A DNA stretch of 64,000 bases from a virus. The DNA is taken from positions 1 through 64,000 of IMG/VR virus record IMGVR_UViG_3300009183_004297; one strand, written 5' to 3'. Position numbers and translations under genes: made by a program. The first letter of the stretch is position 1, and every line of letters starts with the position of its first letter. Below, one piece after another: positions 15,907 through 23,857 of this stretch. The notes under the pieces are model-generated. The model searched no databases and was not told the origin of the DNA. It saw only the letters and a program-made list of their open reading frames with translations.

Positions 15907-16863
15907 TTAGACCGGCATGATCTCTTTGGGCTTTTGTGAAGAAGCCAGTTCAGTTTGTCGCACACGATCAGCTTCCACTTGTTCGGCTGTGGCAGGAGTC
16001 ATGTTCTGCGCAAAGTTTGCAATGCCCAGTTTCTCCAAGTCACCTGTAAACTCATAGTGGCCGCAATGGTTCAACAACACCTTGCTGTGTGCCCAGATGT
16101 CGCCACCAATTGCTTGCCAGCGACGGCAAAATGTCCAGTCTTCACTCAAGTAGTGACCACGTTGATCAATCACACAATCAAAGATTGCATACATCATTGG
16201 CTCGTATTGCTTGCCCAGTCCAATGTCATCCACGTACTTGGTCTCTGGGTGTGCTTTGATCAGTCGTTCGTAAACGTTGCGCTTGAACAACAAGAAGCCT
16301 GTGCCCATGGTATCTACAGTATAGATGTCGCCTTGCACAGTTGTAGTTGGCTTTAGGTTAATCACATAGTTGATTGGCAAGGATTTCTTAGGATACAAGC
16401 CGCCAATAACATCCTTGTCACAGCTGATCATCTGGAAGATGCTTTCGGCTTGGAAACGAATGTCAGCGTCAATGAACATAAAGTGTGTGGCTTTGTCATT
16501 GGTCATCATCTTGGCCATCAAGTTGTTGCGAGCACGTGTTACCAAGCTCTCGTTGACCATTGTGTCCAGGCTCCAGTTCAAGCCAACTTGACTAGCCAGC
16601 AGAGTGAAACGCAAGAAGCTGGTAAATGTTGGCTCAGAAATCATACCACCGTATGCTGGGATACCCAGGTGCAAATGCACATTCTTGAAATCATAGTTTA
16701 CAGGAGCCATTTGCCCTTGTTGTGATTGTTGAACTTTGGCAATTTCTGCCAACAGTTCTTCTTGTGACCTTGCACCACCTGGTGCGGCAGGAGCGCCACC
16801 CACAGGAGCAGTGCTACCCGGGATGGTAATTTTTTTAGCTTTGCGGGATTGATTTGTTGACAT
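15907..16863 (-). CDS. GT-A glycosyltransferase-like protein
   Basis: 318 aa. The first 60 residues are a low-complexity tail (VGGAPAAPGGARSQEELL). The catalytic part begins HLHLGIPAYGGMISEPTF and carries FMFIDADIRFQ (about residue 132), a DxD nucleotide-sugar site, then GGLYPKKS and GTGFLLFKRNVYERL, and later EDWTFCRRWQAIGGDIW, whose ED residues match the catalytic base region of GT2-like enzymes. It may modify phage DNA, virion or host glycans; the acceptor is unknown. The ATG follows GGAAGAACTAT. Confidence 0.75.
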   Translation of the reverse strand: MSTNQSRKAKKITIPGSTAPVGGAPAAPGGARSQEELLAEIAKVQQSQQGQMAPVNYDFKNVHLHLGIPAYGGMISEPTFTSFLRFTLLASQVGLNWSLDTMVNESLVTRARNNLMAKMMTNDKATHFMFIDADIRFQAESIFQMISCDKDVIGGLYPKKSLPINYVINLKPTTTVQGDIYTVDTMGTGFLLFKRNVYERLIKAHPETKYVDDIGLGKQYEPMMYAIFDCVIDQRGHYLSEDWTFCRRWQAIGGDIWAHSKVLLNHCGHYEFTGDLEKLGIANFAQNMTPATAEQVEADRVRQTELASSQKPKEIMPV

Positions 16864-16926
16864 ATAGTTCTTCCATGGTTGAAAATCAGTAAAGTATTTA
16901 ACAGCGGCCTCATTACCGCTGTAAAT

Positions 16927-17091
16927 TTACGCTCGTTCTATTTCTACAATAACACCCGTGCCCACAAGTTCTTGTGCTACCTGTTCCAGGGCAACAATAA
17001 CATCTTCGTTGGCAATTGGTGCAACATCAGCATTGTCTTTGATAAGTTTGCTGACTTTGATTACTATCACTTCTTCGTATACTTTGGCCAT
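16927..17091 (-). CDS. Small protein, 54 aa
   Basis: ATG at 17091 after a strong GAGGAG SD and a GATAAATA late element; TAA at 16927-16929. The product (MAKVYEEVIVIKVSKLIKDN...) is a compact alpha/beta mini-protein with alternating Val/Ile, ending in VGTGVIVEIERA. No family is recognised. The region 16864-16926 between it and the glycosyltransferase is a 63-bp gap holding a weak TTAAATA element. Confidence 0.65.
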   Translation of the reverse strand: MAKVYEEVIVIKVSKLIKDNADVAPIANEDVIVALEQVAQELVGTGVIVEIERA

Positions 17092-17117
17092 TTTGGGCTC
17101 CTCATTATCTATGTATA

Positions 17118-17840
17118 TTATTTATCTTCAGCTAAACAACGGAATTCATCAATTGATCTAATAAAATGTGGATTGATCATCTTTATCATTGTGGCAATTC
17201 CTGCATCATGAGCATAGATATAACTACCCCAGATATACCGACTTTTAGCTTCGCCTAGTGACTCTCTGAGACTCTGTGGTAAATGTACTTCATCTCCAAG
17301 CGCCGCAAGATAGGCCAACAACTGTTCTTTACTTTCTGTGGAGTATTTTGCTTCTCTAGTGTTGAATCTGTATTGCCATTTGCTGGGCTTGGCTGTTAGT
17401 ACATAGCCTTTGGCCAGCATGTTTGCGCCATCTTGATTTTCGGGCACACAGACTGAACGCAAGTATGAAGCATCAAGTTTGGACGCAATAGACTTCATGA
17501 CATTGAGATCATTGGTATACAGTTGCATCATTGGATCTTCAATGCGTTTTTTAACATCTGTATCGTAGTCGGGCAGGATGTTTTCTAAAGATTCAACAAA
17601 CGCACGTTCTTGAAAGGTTGGTACAGGTGAACGGTCGCCGCGCCAGCTACCGCCGTAGTTTATTTGTCTGCGTTTTTCACGGTCTTGGCAATAGGCCATC
17701 ATGGATGAAAATCCACCTCGCAAGTATGCCACACCTGTGCAATGCAGTTCTAATCGATAGGCATACTTACCAAAGAATAACTTGGTAGTATGCTGTATCT
17801 TAAGATTAGGATTTAACGACGTCCAGAACAATGTATCCAT
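17118..17840 (-). CDS. Hypothetical protein overlapping the clpA 3' end
   Basis: About 240 aa starting MDTLFWTSLNPNLKIQHTTK at 17840; the frame is open further upstream to 17894 but inside the clpA-like gene. It overlaps that gene by 35 nt in another frame. The body contains KLFFGKYAYRLELHCTGVAY, a Pro/Arg region, VCVPENQDGANMLAKGYVLT and a C-terminal helical SRYIWGSYIYAHDAGIATM. The layout is soluble alpha/beta with no known motif. I do not recognise it. The start is uncertain because no good SD is visible before any candidate. Confidence 0.6.
   Translation of the reverse strand: MDTLFWTSLNPNLKIQHTTKLFFGKYAYRLELHCTGVAYLRGGFSSMMAYCQDREKRRQINYGGSWRGDRSPVPTFQERAFVESLENILPDYDTDVKKRIEDPMMQLYTNDLNVMKSIASKLDASYLRSVCVPENQDGANMLAKGYVLTAKPSKWQYRFNTREAKYSTESKEQLLAYLAALGDEVHLPQSLRESLGEAKSRYIWGSYIYAHDAGIATMIKMINPHFIRSIDEFRCLAEDK
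17119..17126 (-). promoter_or_regulatory. T4-type late promoter element
   Basis: Minus-strand GATAAATA (7 of 8), 27 nt upstream of the 54-aa gene ATG, overlapping the stop region of the next upstream gene. Confidence 0.5.
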
Positions 17841-20103
17841 TTTCGTCCACAATAGGAGGTGAATCAAAGTTTGTACTTTGAATGTCAAATTCAAACTTTC
17901 CGGCAGCGTAATTGACTGTGATCAAGCTATTGGGTTCAACAGCTTCAAACAAAATCTTCTTACTCAATGGCACCTTGACTAGATCATTGATCTTGCGGCC
18001 CAGTGGCCTAGCACCCATCTTGGGATCAAATCCTTGCCGGATCAATTCAGTTGTTGCATCTTCGCTCAGTCTCACTCGCAATGCTTTGTCACTCAGTAGG
18101 TCATTCATTTCATTCACAAACTTGGTAACAATCTTGCGCATGGAGAACTCATCCAGCTTGCTGAACTTGCAGATGCCGTCTAGCCTGTTACGAAACTCTG
18201 GCTTGAAGAATTCCTTGACTGCTTTGTCATCTTCGTCTGACTTTTGCAGTTCACGACCAAAGCCAATGTTGTTACGCTCATTATCAGCCGCACCTAAATT
18301 ACTTGTTAGAATAATAATAGCATTACGACAGTCAGCTTTCTTGCCATTGCTACTTGTGACTGTGCCTTCGTCCATCATGCTCAACAAGATGTTGCTCACA
18401 TCAGGATGTGCTTTTTCAACTTCGTCAAACAAGATCACACAGTTGGGATTCTTTTCAATCTCACTGATTAGCAAGCCGCCACCTAGGTTGCGATCGTCGT
18501 AGCCAACATACCCGGGGGGAGCACCTACAAGTTTGGCAATTGAATGCTTTTCTTGGTACTCGCTCATATCATATCGTAGTAGTTTCATCCCGAGATATTC
18601 AGCTAGTAGTTTGCTAAGTTCAGTTTTACCTGTGCCAGTTGGACCCAAGAACAAAAAGTTACCAATTGGTTTGTTGATTGGTTTCAGACCTGCACGGCTG
18701 ACATAAATGCGTTCCAGCACCGAGTCAACCACAGGGTCCTGTCCATACAAGCGACTCTTGATTTGCACATCTAGGTTTGACAAGTTCTTGGTAGTGTTGC
18801 TGTCATTGCCCAGTTGTTCAATTGGGATCTTAGTAAACTTGCTGACAATCTCAATGATGTGACTGCGTGTGACTGTGAAGTCATCCTGTGCAATTTTTAA
18901 CTTGGCACTCGCAGTGTCTATTAGATCAATGGCCTTGTCTGGCAGTTTCTTGTCTGTTTGATATCGCACACTCAGATCCACAGCGGCATCAATTGCTTCG
19001 TCTGTGATGTGTCCTTTGTGGAACTCTTCAAAGTGCGGACGCAGGCCACGCAAGATTTCTTTTGCCACAACCGGAGTGGGTTCATCAATAGTCATACGAT
19101 AGAATCTGCGCATGAGCGCACGATCCTTTTCAAAACTACCTGTGTACTCTTCCCACGTGGTTGACGCAATGACTTTGAGTTGACCCTTGCCCAGTGCAGG
19201 CTTGATCATGTTGGCAAAGTCCACACTACTACCTGATCCAGATCCAGCGCCACGCATTTGGTGTGCTTCGTCGATGAACAAAATAGTCTTGCCCATGACC
19301 TGCAGAGATTTGATAACCTCTTTGAGCTTTTCTTCAAACTCTCCGCGATACTTTGAACCTGCCAGTAGATTACCAATGTCCAGATTGTACACTGTGTAGT
19401 CTTTGAGATATGCAGGAACTTCGCCGTTGATGATCTTACGTGCTAGTCCTTCTGCAATAGCAGTCTTGCCCACACCAGGGTCGCCTACCATTAACACATT
19501 TGATTTGTTGCGTTTGGCCAGCACTTGTGCAATTTCTTCCAGCTCGTGTTCACGACCAATCACAGGATCAATCTTGCCATCCTTGGCCTGCTTGTTGAGA
19601 TCATCACAGAACTCAGCCAGCACTTCAGCGGCCCGACTCTTCACAGCGGTCTTGCGACTGCGAGCTTCTTTGTAGTGCTTGTTGTAAAACTCTGTGATAC
19701 GAGCACGATCCAAATCATACTTGAGCAAGAAGTAGTTGGCATAGCTGTTGCTTTCGCCACCAATGCTCAAGAAGATGTCAATCACCTGCACATGATTGCG
19801 TCCTGAAAACAACACCTGGGTCAAGGCACGGTTGAACACACGCTCTAGGGCATGTGTTTTTCTTGGAGTATAATCATCGCTTCCTTCCACAAGACAATCC
19901 GCACGTGATGCATTGTAAGCATCAAGGTCATTGGTCATGCCGTCTGTGTCGGTACCAAATTTTTCCAGTAACTGATTAAAGGGTTTGTAGCTGACCAATG
20001 CGTATAGCAAATGCTCAAGGGTCACATATTCATGACGGTGCTTTTTGGCACTGTCAGCGGCCATTGAGATAATGGTTTCAATTTCTGGATTGTTTTGAAT
20101 CAT
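17806..20103 (-). CDS. clpA: ClpA-type AAA+ unfoldase
   Basis: 765 aa with the ClpA/ClpC order: N-domain with a double Clp repeat (HEYVTLEHLLYALVS), first AAA+ module with Walker A GDPGVGKTAIAEG (about residue 206) and Walker B ILFIDEAHQ, second module with GPTGTGKTELSKLL (about 485) and VILFDEVEKAHPD, then the C-terminal D2 small domain. No ClpB-type middle domain is present. The loop NNIGFG (about 610-615) aligns with the IGL/IGF ClpP-docking loop of ClpA (ERKSIGLI), so it should dock on host ClpP and direct proteolysis. An exact late promoter TATAAATA lies 19 nt upstream. No phage ClpP or ClpS is seen in the window. Confidence 0.93.
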   Translation of the reverse strand: MIQNNPEIETIISMAADSAKKHRHEYVTLEHLLYALVSYKPFNQLLEKFGTDTDGMTNDLDAYNASRADCLVEGSDDYTPRKTHALERVFNRALTQVLFSGRNHVQVIDIFLSIGGESNSYANYFLLKYDLDRARITEFYNKHYKEARSRKTAVKSRAAEVLAEFCDDLNKQAKDGKIDPVIGREHELEEIAQVLAKRNKSNVLMVGDPGVGKTAIAEGLARKIINGEVPAYLKDYTVYNLDIGNLLAGSKYRGEFEEKLKEVIKSLQVMGKTILFIDEAHQMRGAGSGSGSSVDFANMIKPALGKGQLKVIASTTWEEYTGSFEKDRALMRRFYRMTIDEPTPVVAKEILRGLRPHFEEFHKGHITDEAIDAAVDLSVRYQTDKKLPDKAIDLIDTASAKLKIAQDDFTVTRSHIIEIVSKFTKIPIEQLGNDSNTTKNLSNLDVQIKSRLYGQDPVVDSVLERIYVSRAGLKPINKPIGNFLFLGPTGTGKTELSKLLAEYLGMKLLRYDMSEYQEKHSIAKLVGAPPGYVGYDDRNLGGGLLISEIEKNPNCVILFDEVEKAHPDVSNILLSMMDEGTVTSSNGKKADCRNAIIILTSNLGAADNERNNIGFGRELQKSDEDDKAVKEFFKPEFRNRLDGICKFSKLDEFSMRKIVTKFVNEMNDLLSDKALRVRLSEDATTELIRQGFDPKMGARPLGRKINDLVKVPLSKKILFEAVEPNSLITVNYAAGKFEFDIQSTNFDSPPIVDENGYIVLDVVKS

Positions 20104-20121
20104 AGTTCCTCTTGTGTAAAT

Positions 20122-20129
20122 TATTTATA
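20122..20129 (-). promoter_or_regulatory. Exact T4 late promoter TATAAATA upstream of clpA
   Basis: Perfect TATAAATA on the minus strand ending 18 nt before the clpA-like ATG; AGAGGAACT SD follows. It overlaps the end of the dnaJ-like gene. Confidence 0.65.
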
Positions 20130-20964
20130 GACTGGATCTTACTTTTTCAAGTAATTCTCGTTGTTCATGACTGAGGTTACGCGGCACACCAATTGACACT
20201 CGGACCACTAGATGCCCGCGATTGGGCTGTCCAGTTTCCCAAAGTCCTTGATTGGAGATTCTAAATTTAGAATCATGTTGCGATCCTGGGGGAATAGTTA
20301 CACTAAAGATTCGTCCTTCCAAGTTAGGAACATCAATTGAAGTTCCCAGCATGGCATCCAGTGCTGTGATCTTTATTGGATACACAAGATCCAGTCCTTC
20401 ATTGGTGAACCGAGCGTCGGGTATGATACGGAACTGTACATACAAGTCACCACGTGCAATACCAGCATGTGTATTGTCACCCAGTCCAGAGTAACGTATG
20501 TTGGTGCCTTCTGTGACACCACGTGGAATGTTGACTTGAACATTTTCTCTGTGCCCGTTTCCAGTTTGTACAGCAATGTTCTTGACTTGATCCTGCATGG
20601 TGTCTGCCAGCTCAAGTTGAATTTCCACTCGAATGTCTCTGTTGCGCTGTGGTCTGCGGAACTGTGCAAACGGGTCATGCCCAAATGGACTGCCGCCTTG
20701 CCCAAACATTTGACTCAGGATGTCATCCATGTTGCCAGTGTTGAAATTGAACTGGAAACCACCTTGAGGTTGTGGATTGTTGTATTGGGCACGTTTGTCG
20801 GAATCACCCAGCGTGTCGTAGGCTTCTTGTATCTTCTGGAATTGGGCTTGATCACCACCGCGGTCCGGATGGTGTTTCATCGCTAGTTTGCGATAAGCCT
20901 TTTTAATGTCATCTTCGCTGGCGTCTCGAGCAACGCCTAATATAGAGTAGTAGTCCATTCGCAT
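20125..20964 (-). CDS. dnaJ: DnaJ/CbpA-type co-chaperone
   Basis: 279 aa; the likely true start is the second ATG at 20958 (MDYYSILGVARDASEDDIKK). The J-domain carries HHPDRGG (HPD motif) near residue 32. A Gly/Phe-rich linker follows (GGFQFNFNTGNMDDIL), then two C-terminal substrate-binding domains ending HEQRELLEKVRSSL. No zinc-finger CxxCxGxG repeats, so it is the CbpA type. It should stimulate ATP hydrolysis of DnaK, which this phage also encodes in full. A sigma70-like promoter, a hairpin and a late-type element lie upstream. No SD precedes either ATG. Confidence 0.93.
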   Translation of the reverse strand: MRMDYYSILGVARDASEDDIKKAYRKLAMKHHPDRGGDQAQFQKIQEAYDTLGDSDKRAQYNNPQPQGGFQFNFNTGNMDDILSQMFGQGGSPFGHDPFAQFRRPQRNRDIRVEIQLELADTMQDQVKNIAVQTGNGHRENVQVNIPRGVTEGTNIRYSGLGDNTHAGIARGDLYVQFRIIPDARFTNEGLDLVYPIKITALDAMLGTSIDVPNLEGRIFSVTIPPGSQHDSKFRISNQGLWETGQPNRGHLVVRVSIGVPRNLSHEQRELLEKVRSSL

Positions 20965-20993
20965 AGTTTACACGTTAATTAACCATGTGTCAA
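20965..20993 (-). promoter_or_regulatory. Sigma70-like promoter abutting dnaJ start
   Basis: Minus-strand TTGACA (20988-20993), 17-nt spacer, TAAACT (20965-20970). The spacer contains the palindrome GTTAATTAAC (20974-20983). Standard geometry puts +1 near 20958, the A of the second ATG of dnaJ, predicting a leaderless early transcript. Confidence 0.5.
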
Positions 20994-21023
20994 GCAAAGA
21001 TCCCTTGAAAGGCAATCTTTGCT
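20993..21023 (-). promoter_or_regulatory. Inverted repeat between late promoter and dnaJ
   Basis: AGCAAAGAT (20993-21001) pairs perfectly with ATCTTTGCT (21015-21023); inside, CCT/AGG can extend the stem around a TGAA tetraloop. It would be in the 5' leader of a transcript from the late-type element at 21038-21045. No T-tract follows, so it is not a typical terminator. Confidence 0.55.
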
Positions 21024-21037
21024 GACCGTTATGCAAA

Positions 21038-21045
21038 TATTTATT
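21038..21045 (-). promoter_or_regulatory. T4-type late promoter element upstream of dnaJ
   Basis: Minus-strand AATAAATA (7 of 8), 74-80 nt upstream of the dnaJ start, overlapping the stop of the holin-candidate gene. Confidence 0.45.
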
Positions 21046-21520
21046 ACTGCTTGGATTCTAGTTTTTCTTTTGTACGTCCGTAAGCGGCAACACCTAGCAC
21101 AGCACCCATGGCCAAGTGGAACAGGCCCGCGCCTTGCAAAGTCAATGGTTGCCATTGGCTACTGACTTGACCTTTGCTCACAGCTTGTAACACACTCCAC
21201 AGCACAGGGAACAGCACAAAGTCACATGTGCATACCAGCATGTACATCCAACCCATTACAGGTCGCCACTTGTTGTTGATCCAGTCTGTGTTGGTATTCT
21301 CAACCAAGACTTCTGCACCTTGTGCGGCATTGCTACCGGCTTGTGTTAAGTTCATTTGTTGACCAGCAGGTGCTGGTGTTGACGATGCAAAACTTGGTGT
21401 CACTGCAAGTGATGAGCTAGCAGGTGCTGGGTTTGCGCCAAACCCAGTGCTGAAACTTCCTAGTCCTTTGTCTGCATCTCCGGTATCACCGAAGTCTGCT
21501 ATTGGTTTTCCGATTGGCAT
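21044..21520 (-). CDS. Holin-family candidate (3TM-type) membrane protein
   Basis: 158 aa. The first 75 residues are Ala/Ser/Pro-rich and soluble. Then NTDWINNKWRPVMGWMYMLV and VCTCDFVLFPVLWSVLQAV form a membrane hairpin, and a final hydrophobic helix GLFHLAMGAVLGVAAYG ends in a charged KEKLESKQ. The WRPxxGW motif followed by membrane helices fits the 3TM holin group found in tailed phages and gene-transfer agents. It ends the lysis module, directly after DUF4337, spanins and endolysin, supporting a role in timed membrane permeabilisation. Confidence 0.7.
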   Translation of the reverse strand: MPIGKPIADFGDTGDADKGLGSFSTGFGANPAPASSSLAVTPSFASSTPAPAGQQMNLTQAGSNAAQGAEVLVENTNTDWINNKWRPVMGWMYMLVCTCDFVLFPVLWSVLQAVSKGQVSSQWQPLTLQGAGLFHLAMGAVLGVAAYGRTKEKLESKQ

Positions 21521-21544
21521 TGATTAGCTCCTTTTTATATTTGA

Positions 21545-22108
21545 TTAAAACCAGAGAAATAAGCCATTGAGGCTTAGTAGTAATCCAAATCCTGCTACTA
21601 CAAAACTACCCCAGAACATGGGCATGCTCACTGCAAGAATACTTGCTGATAACACAACAATGGCCAATTGGTATGCAGTTGACGCATAACCAATCCATGG
21701 GCTGGACTTCTTGGCTTCTTCGCGAACCGCTTCCAGTGCCCTGGCTTCTTCTGCAATGGCCTTTTTGTCTTCGTCCATGCGAGCTTTTTCAGCCGCAAAC
21801 TTTTCTTTTAATTTCGGATCACTAGTGGTCAGGGCCGCGAGCTCATAGCTGACGCCACGACCTGCTTTGGCTTGATACTGTGCCCACTTGTTGTTGGCCC
21901 CCAGTGTATTGCTCAACACTGTGCTACCTAACTTGCCGCCGTACCAGGCGTTGACTGCTAATAACAAAGCAAACACAGAGATAACCATGCCCGCTTTGTC
22001 TTTGATTTTGGCTTCACGCTCTGAACGTGAGCCTACTGGATGCTTGACTGCATCTGCATCTTTTGGTTGTTTGGTTACTAAATTTAGTACTGAATCTATT
22101 AGTGCCAT
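21545..22108 (-). CDS. DUF4337-like membrane protein
   Basis: 187 aa. An N-terminal charged segment precedes a membrane helix (AGMVISVFALLLAVNAWYGG), then NKWAQYQAKAGRGVSYELAA, a long charged helix with EKARMDEDKKAIAEEARALE, and a C-terminal hydrophobic pair (AYQLAIVVLSASILAVSMPM, FVVAGFGLLLSLNGLFLWF). The WxxYQAK motif and layout match DUF4337, whose function is unknown. It lies within the lysis module; involvement in membrane disruption or holin control is inference. Confidence 0.7.
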   Translation of the reverse strand: MALIDSVLNLVTKQPKDADAVKHPVGSRSEREAKIKDKAGMVISVFALLLAVNAWYGGKLGSTVLSNTLGANNKWAQYQAKAGRGVSYELAALTTSDPKLKEKFAAEKARMDEDKKAIAEEARALEAVREEAKKSSPWIGYASTAYQLAIVVLSASILAVSMPMFWGSFVVAGFGLLLSLNGLFLWF

Positions 22109-22111
22109 TTC

Positions 22112-22320
22112 TTACTCCTTCATTGCGCCAATTTTCTTTGGACCAAATCCCTGTCTATCTTCCAAGACAGCAATGTGCTGACGGTTCTCCATGATAGCAT
22201 CACGGTTCTTTTGGATTTCTTTTTCAAGATCTTGACGCAGTTTCTCACGTGCTAGTTCAGCACCACTGTTGCTGGCCTGCTGTCCGTGGTCACCACTAGA
22301 CTTACTTTCTGGTTTAGAAT
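22112..22320 (-). other. Coding continuation in the -1 frame of the small lysis-module protein
   Basis: Between the DUF4337 start and the 66-aa ORF at 22252-22452 there is a second open frame that reads through to a TAA at 22112-22114 and would encode a highly charged helix (KLRQDLEKEIQKNRDAIMEN, then RQHIAVLEDRQGFGPKK). It has no ATG, GTG or TTG until about 26 codons before its end. It is displaced by -1 relative to the upstream ORF, overlaps its last 20 codons, and would extend it to about 113 aa. Either programmed frameshifting joins the two or the assembly carries an indel. No canonical slippery heptamer is obvious. Confidence 0.45.
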
Positions 22321-22452
22321 AGTTACATCATGTTGGATAGCACCTAATGCTTGAATTAGATATCCTGTTGAACCAATCAGTAGTGGTAATAGAGCAAACA
22401 GTAGTTTCTCTATAAATGCGCCTTTGGCGCTTTCTTTGTTTTCATCAGCCAT
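22252..22452 (-). CDS. Small lysis-module membrane protein (possible frameshift site)
   Basis: 66 aa as encoded in a single frame. After a charged MADENKESAKG start comes one membrane helix (LLFALLPLLIGSTGYLIQAL), then AIQHDVTILNQKVSLVV. The zero-frame tail (TTDSRPATVVLN) is short and atypical, whereas the -1 frame continues as a charged helix. An AAAGGAG SD precedes the ATG. It lies between o-spanin and DUF4337 genes, so a holin, antiholin or spanin-accessory role is likely by context. The full-length fused product would be an N-terminally anchored coiled-coil protein. Confidence 0.6.
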   Translation of the reverse strand: MADENKESAKGAFIEKLLFALLPLLIGSTGYLIQALGAIQHDVTILNQKVSLVVTTDSRPATVVLN

Positions 22453-22472
22453 TTTCAGCTCCTTTTTTATTA

Positions 22473-22760
22473 TTATTTTACATTCTCAAATATTTGTTTT
22501 TGAGTTTTATGCCATTCAGTCCACGCATCTACCTTGGCACGGCATTCATGATACTTGCTGTAGTTTTTGACCACCACATCTAGTGTTTCACTTAGCTTGG
22601 TGGTACCAGCTGGTGTTTGGTCCAGGTCCGGACATGCGGCTGTTAGCTCAACAGGCACATCAGGAAACTTCATTGCCACTGGCACAACTGTTGAACATCC
22701 TGTGGCCAAAAATGCTATTACAATAAAGATCATTAGTATAAAAAATTTAAGTAAATTCAT
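22473..22760 (-). CDS. Outer-membrane lipoprotein spanin (o-spanin, Rz1-like)
   Basis: 95 aa with a lipoprotein signal: basic start MNLLK, hydrophobic FFILMIFIVIAFLA and lipobox ATGC, giving lipidated Cys at about residue 22. The mature part FPDVPVELTAACPDLDQTP and a helical tail (YSKYHECRAKVDAWTEWHKT) match the usual o-spanin or Rz1-like layout, including the CPDL segment common in phage lipoproteins of this kind. Its ATG overlaps the i-spanin stop by 4 nt. In Gram-negative hosts it joins i-spanin across the periplasm to fuse the membranes at the last step of lysis. Confidence 0.8.
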   Translation of the reverse strand: MNLLKFFILMIFIVIAFLATGCSTVVPVAMKFPDVPVELTAACPDLDQTPAGTTKLSETLDVVVKNYSKYHECRAKVDAWTEWHKTQKQIFENVK

Positions 22761-23215
22761 TTGGCTCCTTTGGTAGGATCAGTTGCTGCCTTGTTGAGTA
22801 TGTCAATCGCAGATGGATCTACATCGCACTTGGCATCGATTTGCACAGCTACTTCTTTGATACGATCACGGTATACTGTTTCTTGTTGCTTGATCACCTT
22901 GGTCTTGTACACAATCTTTTCTTTTACCACTGTGTTGACCTGCTGGCTTTTCTCTTCAGCCACTTTGACTTTGGCCTCTAGTTCTTTCACACGCTCACGC
23001 CACACTTGCTCAATACCAAAGCCACCCAGCAAGTATGACCCACCAGCAAACACCAGGATACCTATCACCTGTGTTGGGAAACGATACTTACTAATTAGTG
23101 GAATAAATGTTATCCACCAGCTGGCAACAATCAGTGCCGCTCCTGCAAAGAACAATGTATAGAAAACAAACAGTAAGAAACTGTCTGGTAACACGGCCAT
23201 GAACCATGATAACAT
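22757..23215 (-). CDS. Inner-membrane spanin-like protein (i-spanin, Rz-like)
   Basis: About 152 aa from ATG 23215, which directly follows the endolysin stop; an in-frame ATG at 23242 would add 9 residues. Two or three N-terminal membrane segments (SFLLFVFYTLFFAGAALIVA, FPTQVIGILVFAGGSYLLGG) are followed by a long coiled coil (RERVKELEAKVKVAEEKSQQ, KVIKQQETVYRDRIKEVAVQ). The C-terminus VDPSAIDILNKAATDPTKG is typical of phage Rz-like proteins. More membrane segments than the single one of classical Rz, so it may be a variant. Gene order endolysin, i-spanin, o-spanin supports the role. Confidence 0.75.
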   Translation of the reverse strand: MLSWFMAVLPDSFLLFVFYTLFFAGAALIVASWWITFIPLISKYRFPTQVIGILVFAGGSYLLGGFGIEQVWRERVKELEAKVKVAEEKSQQVNTVVKEKIVYKTKVIKQQETVYRDRIKEVAVQIDAKCDVDPSAIDILNKAATDPTKGAK

Positions 23216-23217
23216 GA

Positions 23218-23847
23218 TCAGTGTCCAATCAACACATGGCAAGCATGGTCAATATGCTTGATGCGATCTTCAAGCCCAATGTATCCACCATTGATTTTCT
23301 TGGTCAACAATTTAATGTCCATGGCGTCTGCTTGAACATTAAGGTTGTTGCTTTCCCAGAACCAACAGGCACTTTGCACAGCGCCTTCGTAGGTTTCCAA
23401 GAACTCAATTGTTTCTTCAACGGAACACTCAATTGAGTCAGCAAATGATTGGTAGTTGCTTTTGCCAGTCAATTGGATTAGGCCACGTCCACGGTGCTTG
23501 AAACCATCGCCACTTGTCTCGGGTCCATTGCCCATACGGTTCGCATATATCTTGTTGGCAATTTTTTCAGGCTGACGAACATATCCCGCTGTGCTTTCCT
23601 GTGTAGGAAAATACTTCTTGAATGTGCCCATCAGGCCTTTATCTGAATAATTTAAGTTCTCACGTAGCGCACGATATCCGCCTGACTCATGTGCCGTTTG
23701 ACCAAGAAAGCAGGCCACACGCTCTGCTGTGTCAATCTCGTAGTCGGGTAAGATTTCTGCCAGTGCCAGGAACCACTGATCCACGTGTGGTGCTCCTACT
23801 AGGATTTGTTTTAGTTTTGCTTCTGTAAAATCAAATTTGAAACTCAT
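23218..23847 (-). CDS. Endolysin, GH19 chitinase/lysozyme-like
   Basis: 209 aa, spanning one GH19 catalytic domain. The conserved FLGQTAHESGGYRALRENL contains the catalytic Glu, YSDKGLMGTFKKYFP follows, and FKHRGRGLIQLTGKSNYQSF is the GH19 substrate-cleft signature with the second acidic region. It should cleave the beta-1,4 glycan of peptidoglycan. No signal peptide or SAR segment is present, so export depends on a holin. SD is AAGGAG seven nt before the ATG. Stop and i-spanin start are 2 nt apart. Confidence 0.92.
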   Translation of the reverse strand: MSFKFDFTEAKLKQILVGAPHVDQWFLALAEILPDYEIDTAERVACFLGQTAHESGGYRALRENLNYSDKGLMGTFKKYFPTQESTAGYVRQPEKIANKIYANRMGNGPETSGDGFKHRGRGLIQLTGKSNYQSFADSIECSVEETIEFLETYEGAVQSACWFWESNNLNVQADAMDIKLLTKKINGGYIGLEDRIKHIDHACHVLIGH

Positions 23848-23857
23848 GTTGCGCTCC

